NCBI GenBank assembly: GCA_000827265.1
Contig: KN834777.1
Span: forward strand, 409,879-473,878
Length of the DNA stretch: 64,000 bases
Origin: Collybiopsis luxurians FD-317 M1
Taxonomy: Eukaryota > Basidiomycota > Agaricomycetes > Agaricales > Omphalotaceae
Reading direction: 5' to 3'
This document shows positions 11,446 to 23,416 of this stretch, one piece after another. Under the pieces are notes generated by a model. That model searched no databases and was not told the origin of the DNA. It saw only the letters and a program-made list of their open reading frames with translations. The first letter of the stretch is position 1. Each line of letters opens with the position of its first letter. A program made the translations under genes and the position numbers.

Positions 11446-12429
11446 TAGTTGCTGAACTGGTATTTCTGCAGTGTATGATTCTTTAAAACAGGACAGATAA
11501 TGATGGAGTGAAAATACTATACTCACCCAAACTGTCTAGCAATAATCCAGCCTGTATCACATTGAATGATTTCTTTGAGTCTCTGGACCTTTTCGCAAAG
11601 ATTTTCTGAAGAGTTTTGCCTATAGATTGTCTGGGATGCACAGTTGATAAAGAGGACATGACAGCTATTGTTCAAGAGCAAAGCAAGGGAAACATAAGGC
11701 CTGAATGCATCACATGAAGCAGTTGATGTTCACAAAATATCTAGTACAGTTGGAGACCAACAATCATATTACTCTCTGCAATAACAAGTAGAGCATAGGT
11801 GACATTGGACACCCAAAGTTGATATGCATTAATTTGGCCCTTGTCAGTTTAAAGGGAGTGAAAAAGTACATCGGGATGCATAAGGCTGGCAGGATAAGTT
11901 GATGTCAACCAAAGAGCACAAGAGATTTCTCTATCTCATATTGTGCTCATGTAGAAATGACATTGCACTCAGTTTTGGTGGCATAGCCTCTGAAAACCGG
12001 CCGGAAAATTCAAAGTTCACTACATTAGGTGCAGCTGACCAATTTGGAACTATGGAAGTTTCAGTAGAGCTTTGCTAGCCAATTAGATCCCTTACCGAAC
12101 AGCGAAAAGGTCTCTTTCCAATTACTACTAGTGCATGGAATGAAATGGAATGTCAAGTTTCTCCATCAATGATTTGGTGCCTGATCCAAGACAGGCAATT
12201 TAATCTTAAATTGGTCTAATTCTTGTAATTTATACAAATTTAGCTAGTAGTTGTTACATTTGATGGCCCAAAAAACAGTACTATATTTTGTTCCCGTTAC
12301 TGAAAATGACATGAGCACTGCCACGAGTTAGTGTTGGCCCACTATGCATTAAGTTATAGATGTACGAAGGTGGTATATACTACTGAAGCCAAGATGCCAC
12401 CGAGGCCTCAACTTTGCATTAGCTTGCAA
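11446..12429. other. No gene recognised
   Basis: AT-rich stretch between TIR element B and the first DUF6533-like gene. Short stop-riddled minus-strand segments look like old coding sequence (for example around 11550-11720), but nothing could be assigned. Confidence 0.3.
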
Positions 12430-14005
12430 TTAGTGCTCTGAGATTGTACTTTCAGTCTGAACAAGCCAAATTCGACTGGAATCTCTTTCTCGGAGGTTAA
12501 ACATGAGATGAGACATCATGACACTGGAAACACTGAAAAAAATAATTATCAATGATGGTACAGGACATCAACAGGAGTATAAAAGAACACTTACACAGCG
12601 GTCACATATGAAAACATGCCCCGGGTTAAACTCTGAGAGAGAAGAACTCAAGAGTTAAAGTCAAAGAAGATAGAGATCGTGCCTACCGATCCAACCTGGT
12701 AACAATGTACATAAGAAAAGGTAGAAGCTTAAAGTAACCGTAAAACAGAACCTCCCAGAGAACCATATTGATACTGTTGATGATGGCAATGATTCCGAAG
12801 TACATAGTACCTAAACCCGATGAGACATTGGCAAACTTGGGGTTGAGCTGGCTATATTTACCATCTCGCATTATCATCTTTATTATTCCGCCTCCAATCA
12901 ATTCGGAGTCATGGCGCATTTTGAAAGCCTTCCAAAGTGTCAGAAAGAAAATGCAAAAATCAAATACTACCATTCCAAGCCAGATGTATAGCATGTCTAA
13001 ATATTGCACATGAAAGTTTTGTCAAACACCAGAAACTAAATTGTAACCGGTGTAACCGACATACGAAAGCCTCTGGAAATCTTGTCAAAACAGATATACC
13101 TTGAAGATACCAATAGTCTCACTGGCTGTCAGAATATACTGTCAAGCAAACCGCTTTTATTTCCAGCGACAAGGGTAGGAGATTTTGCATAGAACTACCA
13201 TCTTTTACGGTGTAATGTATCTGCAGCTGTGGAGTTCCAGGGAAATATTCCGTGACACGCATCAAAGTGAGAATGAAAAGCTAACAATGTTATTGCCCAA
13301 CACACACAAGGCGACTAAACTAAGAAACACCACTATCTGCTTGCTGCGTCCATAAAGCGCATACATGCGGATTATGAAGAGAACTTCATCATTTTCAATA
13401 GTGAAAGCTCGCATATAGTGAGAATACACACCTTTGATAATGCCCAAAATTATACTAAGATAAATCCACCTGTATAGGTCTAAAGTAGAACATCTAATAA
13501 GTATTAAGTAAGGTTAAAAATTAATGTCTAAAGAGTTTAAGTGATGCCTACCCCTGCATATATTAAGTTTTGCAAATGGTATGTGAAGCTTCACTTGCAC
13601 TTACATTGTTGCGAGACAAAGCTTCGGACCAGAGGAAGAGTAAAGCACTAGGAATGATACCCAAGAGGGTAAAGTATCGATTGAGGTAAAAAAGGATGCC
13701 GCCATATCCCAGGGTGGATTTCCAGAAATGTTCAACTTCCATTGAAAGAGTGAGCATATAGTCGTAAACAACAATGACTAGCCATGCAGAGCAAGAACAG
13801 GGAATACAGGGGAGGAGTTGTAATTTATGATTTGAGCGAGGCAATAGCTTTGAAGGAAAACCAGAGGTGCTTACCGAATGATATAAGGTGTAAAAAAAGC
13901 AACCAGTTTCTAGATGTCCATTCATAATCAAGACAAAAAATGACAACAGGCAAAAACAGAAGAACTTTACATTTGCGCTAGGATATATGCAATGGTTAAA
14001 CTCAT
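12430..14005 (-). CDS. DUF6533-like seven-helix membrane protein, copy 1
   Basis: The gene can be followed from ATG at 14005 to TAA at 12430-12432 through short introns. The first exons join as MSLTIAYILAQ / INWLLFLHLIS / VIVVYDYMLTLSMEVEHFW, the DUF6533 signature (YDY.LT...EV..FW...LG..LF.LNRY). Then come IIRMYALYGRSKQ, MLYIWLGMVVFDF, MRDGTMYFGII, and a C-terminal exon with MMSHLMFNLRERDSSRIW. Multiple hydrophobic helices are spread through the chain. This is a large, lineage-expanded agaricomycete family of unknown function, sometimes described as GPCR-like. A paralogue in the same orientation lies at 24627-26205. Some middle exon borders are uncertain. Confidence 0.65.
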
Positions 14006-15150
14006 GGATAAGAAGAGAATCTTAGGTATGCAAAGCGTAGGGATTGCAGAGTGTTGGAGAACTTAAGATGCATAACAACAGACGCGTGTTAAATATTGGA
14101 AATGCAATCCATGTGTCACCAAGTTCATATCAGAATTTGGGAACGATGCAACGTCACAGGGTTCCACATGATGAACAAACTGAGTCTGAGCAGCATCTAC
14201 GTGATTCTAGCTAAATGTAACAGGTCAAGTTCGTGTCAGCACATCATCCAACACCCTTGATCTTCCCGTTGTAAGCCAGAACGGCAACAGGGATTTAAGT
14301 TTAAGCCAGATGAAGTTTCACGAGATCGCAGTGCTGTACAATGAAAATTGACATTCTTTCGGGCAAAATTTTCCACACTTAGTATATTTATAGAGCTAAT
14401 AACATTAGAAGCTAGGCTCAATAAGTATACCAATATGAAGCATCGCTAGAAGCCCATTTATTATGGACCAACGGAACGTTAAGGAACAGGGAGAGCTTCA
14501 GAACTGCAGTGATGCCTGTATTCCAGAATCAGACCAATCAGCGCAGCGATGCAGGGTTGATCACCGTGTATAATAATCGATCTTTCCAGTGGTTCTTCAG
14601 TCTGGGCTGCACAAGTGATTAGCAGAGCTAAAAGCCCCAACAAGGCAATGTGAAACAGGTACTTTCATCAATTTCCCTTACTCAGATGAGGCGAGCGGGC
14701 GGGCGGTAAAGAGTAATGATGGGGTTGGCTTGAGCTAAGATGCCGGTCTTCCTGGTCCATTCGGAGAGTTCTTTTTGTGAACGGTGACTGAGGTGGACAA
14801 AAATAAGGCTGTCTTATTAGAAGGGACCTGAGATAGGATATGTAACTACTATCAATAATGATAGGCCAGCTTGACGGTACATCAGATCATCTGGATACTT
14901 AGTGGCTTCATAGGCCAAGGCTTCGGAGTTTTTTAAAGAGTACGCACCGATGCCTCGGTATTTCCTTGGTCAATACCAGACCCTATGCCTGTACAGAACA
15001 ATACTCTTCCTCTGAAAAAATTATTTGTAGCTGAATGTGCAACGGGGGTTCTCGAGAGTTACCGGAACAACGCGGGAGCACAGTATCTGTAACCGAGCAG
15101 AAATAAATATGTAGTTAGGCAATCTCACACTGGGAAATATTATTAAAAAG
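12430..15150. repeat. Duplicated block, copy 1
   Basis: This block, containing the DUF6533-like gene and ~1.1 kb upstream of it, is paralogous to 24600-27670 in the same orientation. Matching landmarks beyond the gene include the stretch near 14985-15130 (GCCTGTACAGAA..., CAGTATCTGT.AC.GAGCAG) versus 27505-27660, and GAGGTGGACAA.AATAAG at about 14792 versus 27281. Identity is patchy, so the duplication is old. Confidence 0.6.
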
Positions 15151-18002
15151 TGGGTCAGAGATCTAATGGTACCTGAACCTAAATGGATGAATGAACTGTC
15201 CCAGGATGGTGTTGAATCTTGCTTTGATAGAGTCTTACATACCAAGAAGGAAAAGGGATTGAGAGAGGGAGTAGATGGCGTGTATTAAATCATATTCAGA
15301 CTAGCTGATTTGCAGGCATGGAGTTCAGTATCCCGCGGAGTTGTCTGGATCAGCACTTTACAAATACAACTTCAATTCACCTGAATTGACAATATACCCA
15401 AGACCACGAAAGTAATGTAGATTCTTCACTATGCAAGACATCAAACTCTACTAATCGCATCATGAGCAAACCACCGGGACCGGGGAGCGATACACTTCCA
15501 CCAAAAGAAGGAATAACAAATTCAGTGAATGAAAAGCAGCAGCACAACTAGAAATACTGAATGCCCATTAGATAGACATCCTGTAGTTCAAGTTGAGGAC
15601 AGGGATGCAGGCAAGGGGGTGGAAGTTCGTTCGTTCGTTCATCCTATTACACGGCATGGTCCACGATCTGAACACCGGTTTCCTGAGATTATCCCGGTGC
15701 TGACCAATGCACCATTGTCTCTGGGACTGCCGCAGAAGGAGACGAGCTCGCAACTGACACACGGCATCGCTGCTGTAGATCTCCCCGCCCTAACGACAGC
15801 CGAATATCTACAATACAGGAAGTAACTAGAGTAGGCGGTGAAGTTGGGTCCACACTTGATCGATGTCCTTATAATCACAGAGTATGGTATAAATGAGTTT
15901 AGTAGAACAAATTTGGCACAGCGGCCCGGTTTGTTTGGGTTTAAAACTGCCCGCTAAAGCCCAAGGACAGTGGTACTTTGAGCGATCCGCTGGCGCAGAT
16001 CACCCGTGAGAAAGAAAACAACCCGACGAGGCGGTGAGGTGTGGGAAGGAAGGAACGAAGTTTGTTTTATTAATGGGGGGCTAGCGTGGCTTAGGCAAAA
16101 AATAGCTGCACGTCGTTCACGACCGCGGTAAAAATAGAATAGCAGAATAACGGAACGCAGAAAGAGCCAAATTCAGAAAGTAAAACCTTCGGTATAGTTT
16201 AGAGTGGAAACTATAGCTGGAAGAGGTTGGATTAGCGTCGGCGGTTTGGATGATGGTGGTAACCAGGAAAATAATGGACGATGCAGAAGAGCTGAAACCG
16301 AGCCCGAACTTATGTGTCCTCGTGCTTGGAGAAAAAGGGATGCGGGGTATATACTATCAATGTCCCAGAGTTGCAATCGGGCAAATAAATCCTTTCGTTT
16401 GAGCGCAGTTTTTATCCGTTGTTCTTCAAAGTTTTAATCTAAGCTCTTATATATGTATGCAAGAGGTCTATCAACTTTTTAAAAGAGTTAATGAAAAATA
16501 AAATATTCAGGATTTTTGACAATATCGAAAACAGTGCTGATTTCAAGTTGCAACTCTACTTCTTGTTTTTTAGAGAAGCGAGGAATTTTTGTATGGCCAC
16601 CAAAATCTACTACATCCATCTATATATATATATCAACAGAATATCACCTTTTATTGGGGACAAATTGAGTTGTGAGTTGTTCGGGAAAGCAATTTTGAAG
16701 GAGGTGCAAACGAGCGTGACCAATTTCAAACTCCGCTGGACAGATTTTGATGCCGATGTGCAACCAATTGGCTCTTCGCTTCCGCGTTCACCATCACCCT
16801 TCGCAGCTGGTCCTTTAGGGGTGCTGGTGTTTCGCGCTGGGCCGGAACACTCTTTTACTTAATTTATTCTACCTAGATTCATACATGCACTTACATAGAA
16901 CTGACTTCACTGTTGCTCGCTCCGTAGAACCAAATTTGCTGTTACTCGCTTTCAAATTGCTATTTCGATACCATGAAATGTATGTAATTGTCCTGTAGAT
17001 CACTGAATTACAAGTTAGTGTTGTAAAATAAGCACCGAGTCACTGTTCTCGCTTTGTCGCAAAAAGTTGCAACTCTCGGTAAGGTGAGATGCCGACGCTG
17101 CCGGGCACCTGTCACAATCTGTCACGATTGCAACTCCCGCCATTTTCTAAGCTCAAACCGGCTTCCTATTGGCTACACTTTGAGAGCCTCTAAAATCCTC
17201 AAACTCGGTCATATCAAAGTGTAAGGTATTTATTTATTATTCCCAAAATTCTGTGGCCAAATGTGAAGAATTGACAAAGTTTCTGTATACCGACATTTTC
17301 GGTTGCAACTCCGGGACATTGATAGTAATGGGTTCGGGCCGATAGCGGAGGCGATTACGAGAGCCACGTGCTTACGTATCCTTTGGCGCCCGCAAGTTTT
17401 GCGCGTCTAAAGTTTCGAGTCCTAGTTCCAGCTGCAGGTTGGTGTGTACCAAGAAACTCAGGCCATGTAAGCGCCTGGACTTGGGACTAGAATTACTTTT
17501 CATACGCAATTCTTCTACGATTGCTTCGTCAATGGTCGTTTTCGACAAGCTTAGCTTGACTCTCAAGCCATTCAATACCGTGATGCAATGCTGTCAATGC
17601 AGTCGGTCTGCTGCCGCTATTGCCATAACTTTCCTCCGCCATTCCTCTTGTCATCGTTGTGGTTCACTTACCATCCGCAATTTCGGGTACCTCCTCCCGT
17701 AGTCTCTATCTGTCTTCGTGCTCTCATGATTTTTGCTTGACTCTTCTGCCGCGATCGCCCGGGAACCACTCGGAGCCGCTCGCATTGGCCATACTTCATT
17801 CATTAATATAAGCCAAATCTGGTATTCCAGACACGCCTAGAGTTCAATCAAGATATCTACACGTTCTGGGAACTGATGTGGCACTTGTCATGACGTGTGG
17901 GCACTGCCAAGTAGATTTCTTTACCAAATGGTGATGCGCGACAAGCGGCGGCAAGAGTAGTGATATGAATTCCTTTCCACATTTCCCGGCAGCACCACTC
18001 AA
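14006..18002. other. Gene-poor region with an unassigned minus-strand coding remnant
   Basis: About 14490-15245 on the minus strand holds short protein-like stretches conserved in copy 2 of the duplication (GRVLFCTGIGSGIDQGN, ALAYEATKYPDDLMYRQAG), suggesting a degraded gene of a family I do not recognise. From 15250 to 17840 several open frames up to ~120 codons exist without motifs. The word TTGCAACTC (or TGCAACTC) occurs four times between 16540 and 17310. A 30-bp sequence at 17375-17408 recurs at 42644-42678. Confidence 0.35.
17375..17408. repeat. Short dispersed repeat (TTTGGCGCCCG...TTTTGCGCGTCTA), copy 1
   Basis: TTTGGCGCCCG followed by AGTTTTGCGCGTCTA is repeated, with minor changes, at 42644-42678. 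Both copies are CG-rich and followed by TTTC(G/A)AG and similar words. This is probably the end of a transposable element, but no element boundary could be drawn. Confidence 0.5.
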
Positions 18003-19421
18003 CATGTCTGGTTCACCCCCTGTATTCCCAGCTAGAAAAATAGTCGAACTGAAGATAATTACCACTGACGTATTGGTCGAATCTCTGTGGCTCGGTATTT
18101 CGCTGTTCCCTTGGTGGTTAAAGGAGTTGGGTTGACGTGTTTCATGCTAAAGGTGTCCAAGGGGTTGTCACAGTCATGGGGATCTATGTTCTCTGGTGTG
18201 TTTACAACTCGAGCATCTAGCCTTGAGGCGCTGGACAACTTATGCTGCAGTCTTTTAGGTCTCGGGGTCTACGAAAATCTATAGGGAACAAGTTCCTCGT
18301 TGGGATCATCATGCTGCTGTTCTGTTTGTCTGCTGTTTGCCTATCATTGACCATCTGGGTGTATATGGCTACCTTCGATGAACTGGGCGGCACATTCAAT
18401 GCGACGGACATTTCGAATAAAGCAGCTATCATAACTATGGTTTTCCAGCGTCTTGCGGTCAGTACAATTGATTTCTACTCCGTACTCCGCTGACCAATTG
18501 CCTCCAGTACTTCATCAGCGATTCAGCCGTCGTATGGAGGGCATGGCTGTTATGGGATAGAAGCATCTTTGTCAGAATGGTGCTTGCCTGCTGTCTTTTG
18601 GGAACACTTAGTACGTCACCTTGAAATTCGGGCTGAATCAGAAGACTGACAGGTTTTCAATATCAATAGTTGCGACGTTCATCCAGGGAGCTCTCTCCGT
18701 CCACCAGCAGGTCAGACAGACCGGAGGTGTTGCTCAGGGATTTGGGATCAGGACATTGATGTTCTCCCTCCCTCTATTGACCACAAATATGGTGTCAACT
18801 ATCCTAATTGGGTTTAAGATTTGGTACGTCGTTTTGACGCGCATCAAAATCTTTTCTAACGCTGAGAGTAGGGAGTACCGCCGCACCATTATGACCCAGA
18901 TTTCAAGCTCAAAGAGTCGTGTATTCAACGTGTTACTGATTCTTTTGGAAAGCAGTGTCCTGTACAGTGCTTGCTGGGTATGTTATTTACTGAAATTGTT
19001 GATGCAATTTTTTAATCCTCTCTCGATGAGATCCTTGCATTGGTGGGAGCCCTAGGTGGAATTTTATCACCCATAGCAACTTCTGCAATCATGGGTAGTT
19101 TACCATATGTGACTGTATGTAGCGCATCATTCTCATTTTTCTATTCTGTCATCAATTCAAAGTTGTGCATTTTCGCCACAGTCAATATACCCTATTGCAA
19201 TTATTATCCTTGTCACAATTGACAAAGATAGCTATGGGTCATCCAGCCATGCTTCCAACAATACAACCATGCGCTTTAACTGTCCGGGAGTCGTCTCAAT
19301 GACAGAAGATCCTGGTATGCAAGTTGTGGAGCCAGAATCTCATATTTTACTGCCGAGAAAAGTTAATCCGCAGACTTCTTTTCTTCATCCATTAAGAACT
19401 CAACAGAGTGTCAATTTTTGA
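18003..19421 (+). CDS. Agaricomycete seven-helix membrane protein
   Basis: The main exons are clear: from the splice at about 18259 (SRGLRKSIGNKFLVGIIMLL), then YFISDSAVVWRAWLLWDRS after an intron ending at about 18510. Next come IATFIQGALSVHQQVRQ, LTTNMVSTILIGFKIWY, and after a further intron EILALVGALGG, SLPYVTV and SIYPIAIIILVTIDKDSYG. The chain ends at TGA 19419-19421 with a hydrophilic ~70-residue tail. The SD..VVWRAW motif and the helix spacing match a very common agaricomycete polytopic family of unknown role, distinct from DUF6533. The start at 18003 (MSGSPPVFPARKIVE) is plausible, but exon joints before 18259 are uncertain. Confidence 0.65.
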
Positions 19422-19585
19422 AATCTATCCTCTGCCTTTCCTTTTGCATTGTGTTTCCTATTTATTTATTACAGATGAACAAGATAAGATATCCCCAGCG
19501 AAATTTGAGACAGAAGCTAATTTTAATTTAGGATCCTTTACTTAATGGAATTTATACAGATATAACTTTACTTATTTTAAAGTAA

Positions 19586-19779
19586 ATTACAGTACTAATC
19601 TCACACTGCACACAAATTCTTGTAAGTTGCCACTAAGATAGTAAACTTATGGAGAACCTATGTTAAAAATGTAGGAAATTGCTATTTATGGTAATTTATT
19701 TGTATCTGTTTTCCATAGGTTTACCGTAAATGGCAAAACTTACTGAAATTTGCATGCAGTAATTTTTGGTCCACTGCTG
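19586..19779. repeat. Imperfect palindrome, MITE-like hairpin
   Basis: The arm at 19622-19657 (GTAAGTTGCCACTAAGATAG... to GGAGAAC) pairs with 19708-19743 at roughly three-quarters identity. Weaker pairing extends outward (ACTGCA.(A)CAAATT on both sides). The centre is AT-rich and no coding frame is present. It may be a small MITE in the 3' region of the seven-helix gene. Confidence 0.45.
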
Positions 19780-20001
19780 CACTGCAGTCTATGATGTACC
19801 TTCAAAAATGTATTATATCATCAGGCTTCAGCTGGACTCTGATAAATACAGATCAGAAATGGATATGCCACTTTATCAGCAAAGTCAGATACAAAGTAGA
19901 CAGAGCGTCGGAAACACAGGTGGTAAATGTTGTTAAGTAAAATGATATTACAAGAAAGGAAGATGATGCGCCTTGCAGTTACATGTTAGCATGCAAAGTA
20001 A

Positions 20002-22788
20002 TTACAATTTGGTTCTATCCAATTTCTGAGCCATCCTCTGCCCTCTCAACAACATCGGCCTAATCGATTCCTGTAAAGAGATCACCATCCTTCCGTCAGC
20101 AAAAGAGATCCCCTTAAAATTCGAATTCACAATCACAAACCTCATATGCATCGGGAACCTCCTTCTCATTCAAAGGCTCCATCTGCGCCTTATCCCACAG
20201 CGCCTGATATACCTTACCATCGTACACACCCAGCGCACTATCCAGCTCCCAATCCGAGAACCCAAGTGCATCCGTCAAACCAATAGCTTCAGGCAAAAGT
20301 TCGAGACAATTGCGCGCAATAGCCATTCTTAATCCACGCGTTGGGTCTCTAGATGCTCCCACCCGGGAAGGGTTTTGTATACGGAGAAGAGAAAATGAGA
20401 GAAAGTCCGCTAGAGCTGATTCGACGGTCGTTTGTAGGAACTAGAGAACATGGGAGGAATGGTCAACGGCCGTCTCAACGAGCAGAGAAACGAAGCAAGA
20501 GACGTACCAGCAAATACAATTTACTCAAAACAACCACATCGTTCTTCTTCAGCTCCGAATTACCTCTTAGCGCGCCGATCATCTCTCCAACCCTCCTCCC
20601 AACAAAGGCCTCCGTAGTCCCCTTTGACACGCGTTGATAAATCGTAGCATCCGGATCCCGTACCGTCTGCGCCAACTCGTGTACAAGCAACGCCGCCCGC
20701 CATTCCAGAAGCAAAATCAACGTTTCCGGGTCGTTCCATGATGAAGCAGAGCTATTTGAAGCGTCCTGCAGAATTGGAGGTTCGCTCGAAGGGGTATTTG
20801 CTAGGAGGCGGAGGTAATACGTTGACGGAGGGAGGTTTTGGATGGTCGAAGATGAAGGTCGGGATTTACCATCGTCGCCGAAGAGGTTATGAAAGGCCTT
20901 GAGCGCTGCGCGGACGGCTTGTTGGTCCAACACAAAGTTCTCTCCTTCGTAGCTGTAAAAGTTTCAATGTAAGTACATCTGACCTGCAAGGAACATAAAC
21001 AAAAAAGATGACAAACGTTACACTCGCTACCATGTCTCCATAAACACGCCCTATCCCATTAAAGGCACTATATCCATGTCCCCCCATCGACCGACGCGCG
21101 CTCTCCATATCCTGCACACTGGCGGTTGTACAAAGAACCTTCAGCCCACTCGTGACCGCGTGTAATTCAGCTAAAAGGGAGGTGTCCCCGCTGGACAGGC
21201 GTTGAGCCATAATCTGGAAGGCTCGACTCTATATGAATGTTTTCAGTCCGGGCTGTAATGTGCATAGTAGAACGGATAACTGACCAAAGTTCTGCCCATC
21301 CCAATGAAGACGTAAGCGCGAGAAAGAATCGGAAGTAGACGACTGTGGAGGGAGGGATAGGAAATGACTTGTTTTTCAAGACCGTCAGGTCCTTTCGTTC
21401 CCTGCCTTCGGACGGTAGCATAACGTATTGATATTACGGCCGCTGAAGTAGATCATTGATGAGTAAAAATAATAACGAATTCGTTTTCAGAGGGACACAT
21501 ACCTTTCGCAGTAATCCAACCAGCATTCGTGACCATGCTACGCAACAATTAGTGGAAGTTTCTAAGGGGGGAAAGGATTCAAGCCTACTGAGAACGGATG
21601 TACAACATCTGAAATAGGTACGTTAGACGCTGCAGAAAAGGGGAGCAATTCATGAAGGCTTACCCCGCCGTAACTAATTTTTGCATGAGGAGGCTTGACA
21701 TATTTACCATCGTCGGCCACTTGAGCAAACTTCGAAAGCATATGCTCTTTCGGTATCCGGACGTGGTCGAAGCGGGCAAATCCATTATCCGTGGCTGCGT
21801 ATGCGCTGAATGCCTTTGGTCCTGCGAACAGATATTCGAAGGCAGAAAACCTAGATTCGAACGAAACGAACCAATGTCTCCAACTGTGATTCCAGGCAAG
21901 AGCTTGTGCGTTTCTGAACAGATTTGCTCAATACTGATCGAGAGAATCAGGACAACAACACGCACCTAGTGAACGCAACTGAATGAAGAACAAATGAGGT
22001 CCCATATCCTCGCCTCCCGGTAAGATTAACTTGGCCTGAACAACTCCGTGCGTGGCAGTCTTGCCCAGCGCACCTATCCACCATTTGCTACTCGTAAGCG
22101 TAGGGGAATGAATTTCAAACTCCTTCGTTTCCGGAATATACGTTGCTGTAGTCTCGAGAGACGCGACGTTGCTTCCGTGTCCTAGCTCAGTCTGCATATA
22201 ACATCCAAAGATACCACGATTTGCTATGAGTGCGGCGTATCTGTTGAGGAGTTCTGGAGAAGCTTGGAGAAGGAATACAGGCTCGAAGGCTAGAATTCGA
22301 CAGGTGAATGACACGTAGAAGAGGTGAGATAATTGCATACCAGTGACATGCAAAGATATCGGAAGAGCTTCGTCCAATAGACCTGTAGCAACTGCGGTGT
22401 CTTCCCTTCTCCAGCCCAAAGATTGTTCCAAGTCGTACATTCGGTTGAGCATTCTCAAGCCTCGGGAGTACTTTTCCGTTCTCGTCATCCATTCTCTGAA
22501 CTTTGTCGTTACTCGGACGAATAAAAACAATCCAAAACTCAAGTCACTGACCTGCCCCGTTTATCGAACGCTGGATCCTTGGACATGATTTCGACCAGCC
22601 TTTCCTTCCTCTGCCATTCCTGCTTTCCGTCTGATAAGGTTCTAAGCGTGAGTTCCAAATATAAGAAGGACAAGAACAGATTTACTGTAAATAAAATTCT
22701 TGACGTTTGTAACATCTGTAGAGGCTTGTTTCCTCGCATTAGACATATCCAGACCATTCTGAACGCTGGCGTCGTGATTGGGAACCAT
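20002..22788 (-). CDS. POX1: Acyl-CoA oxidase (peroxisomal beta-oxidation)
   Basis: Acyl-CoA oxidase performs the first, FAD-dependent step of peroxisomal beta-oxidation, forming trans-2-enoyl-CoA and H2O2. The start at 22788 gives MVPNHDASVQNGLDMSNARK, and exons proceed leftward with short introns. Recognisable segments in order are the N-terminal helical domain (LRTLSDGKQEWQRKERLVEI, MSKDPAFDKRGR), YDLEQSLGWRREDTAV, and the FAD/substrate motif GCYMQTELGHGSNVASLETT. Then come PTLTSSKWWIGALGKTATHG, MGPHLFFIQLRS, the second helical domain (WRAALLVHELAQTVRD), and C-terminal DALGFSDWELDSALGVYDG. The last exon ends KLDRTKL with the stop at 20002-20004. The terminal TKL is a non-canonical PTS1 variant (usual form S/A/C-K/R-L). 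Exact borders of the middle exons (about 21000-21950) were not all resolved. Confidence 0.88.
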
Positions 22789-23416
22789 GATTGAAGGCGA
22801 AGGTGAAAGTTAGGGACGGTGAGGTGGTTTAATCATATTTCGGGTGCAAGTCGTAACCGGAGCCGGTCTGGGAAAACGGGAAACCAGCTGACCGCGGATG
22901 GCTCCCAGATGTTTGACGCGCTCGCCGTTGGCGATTGCAATGAGGGATCGAGGTAGTTTCGCTGTAAAGGCACGATGGCCGGGAGTCGTCGACGTGGACG
23001 TCGAAAGGTAGATAGGACTTAAATTAGACGCGCACTCGGAGTCCACGTGTCTCGACGGCCCAAGCTTCTCAGGCTGCCGTTTCCGAGTGATGGTTGATGG
23101 AGTACACTTATTCCTTCGTCAATATAACTAAGTTGAATGGCTTTCAAAAGTTACTACAAAGGTTTCTACGGTTTCTTCAGACTTTCTTTCCTAGTATGAT
23201 TTCCTCGTCGGCCACTCGCATATTTGAATAACGAAATCTGTCCTTTTTGGGAATTGGTCGCAGCAAGGTCGCAGTGTGCACTCAAGTACAGTTCAACAAA
23301 ACGCGGCGCGAAGAGGAGGGGAGGTAGAGCTGGGGAAGCTCCCTCTCTTCTTTCTTCTGCTCTAGCACCGAAGATCGCGTACAGGCCCAAATCTAGCTAA
23401 GAAAGCCTGACGTCCA

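Noticed and set aside
11550..12000. Possible gene on the minus strand (segments such as SLALLLNNSCHVLFINCASQ)
   Set aside because: Many stops, no recognisable family; at most old transposon coding sequence.
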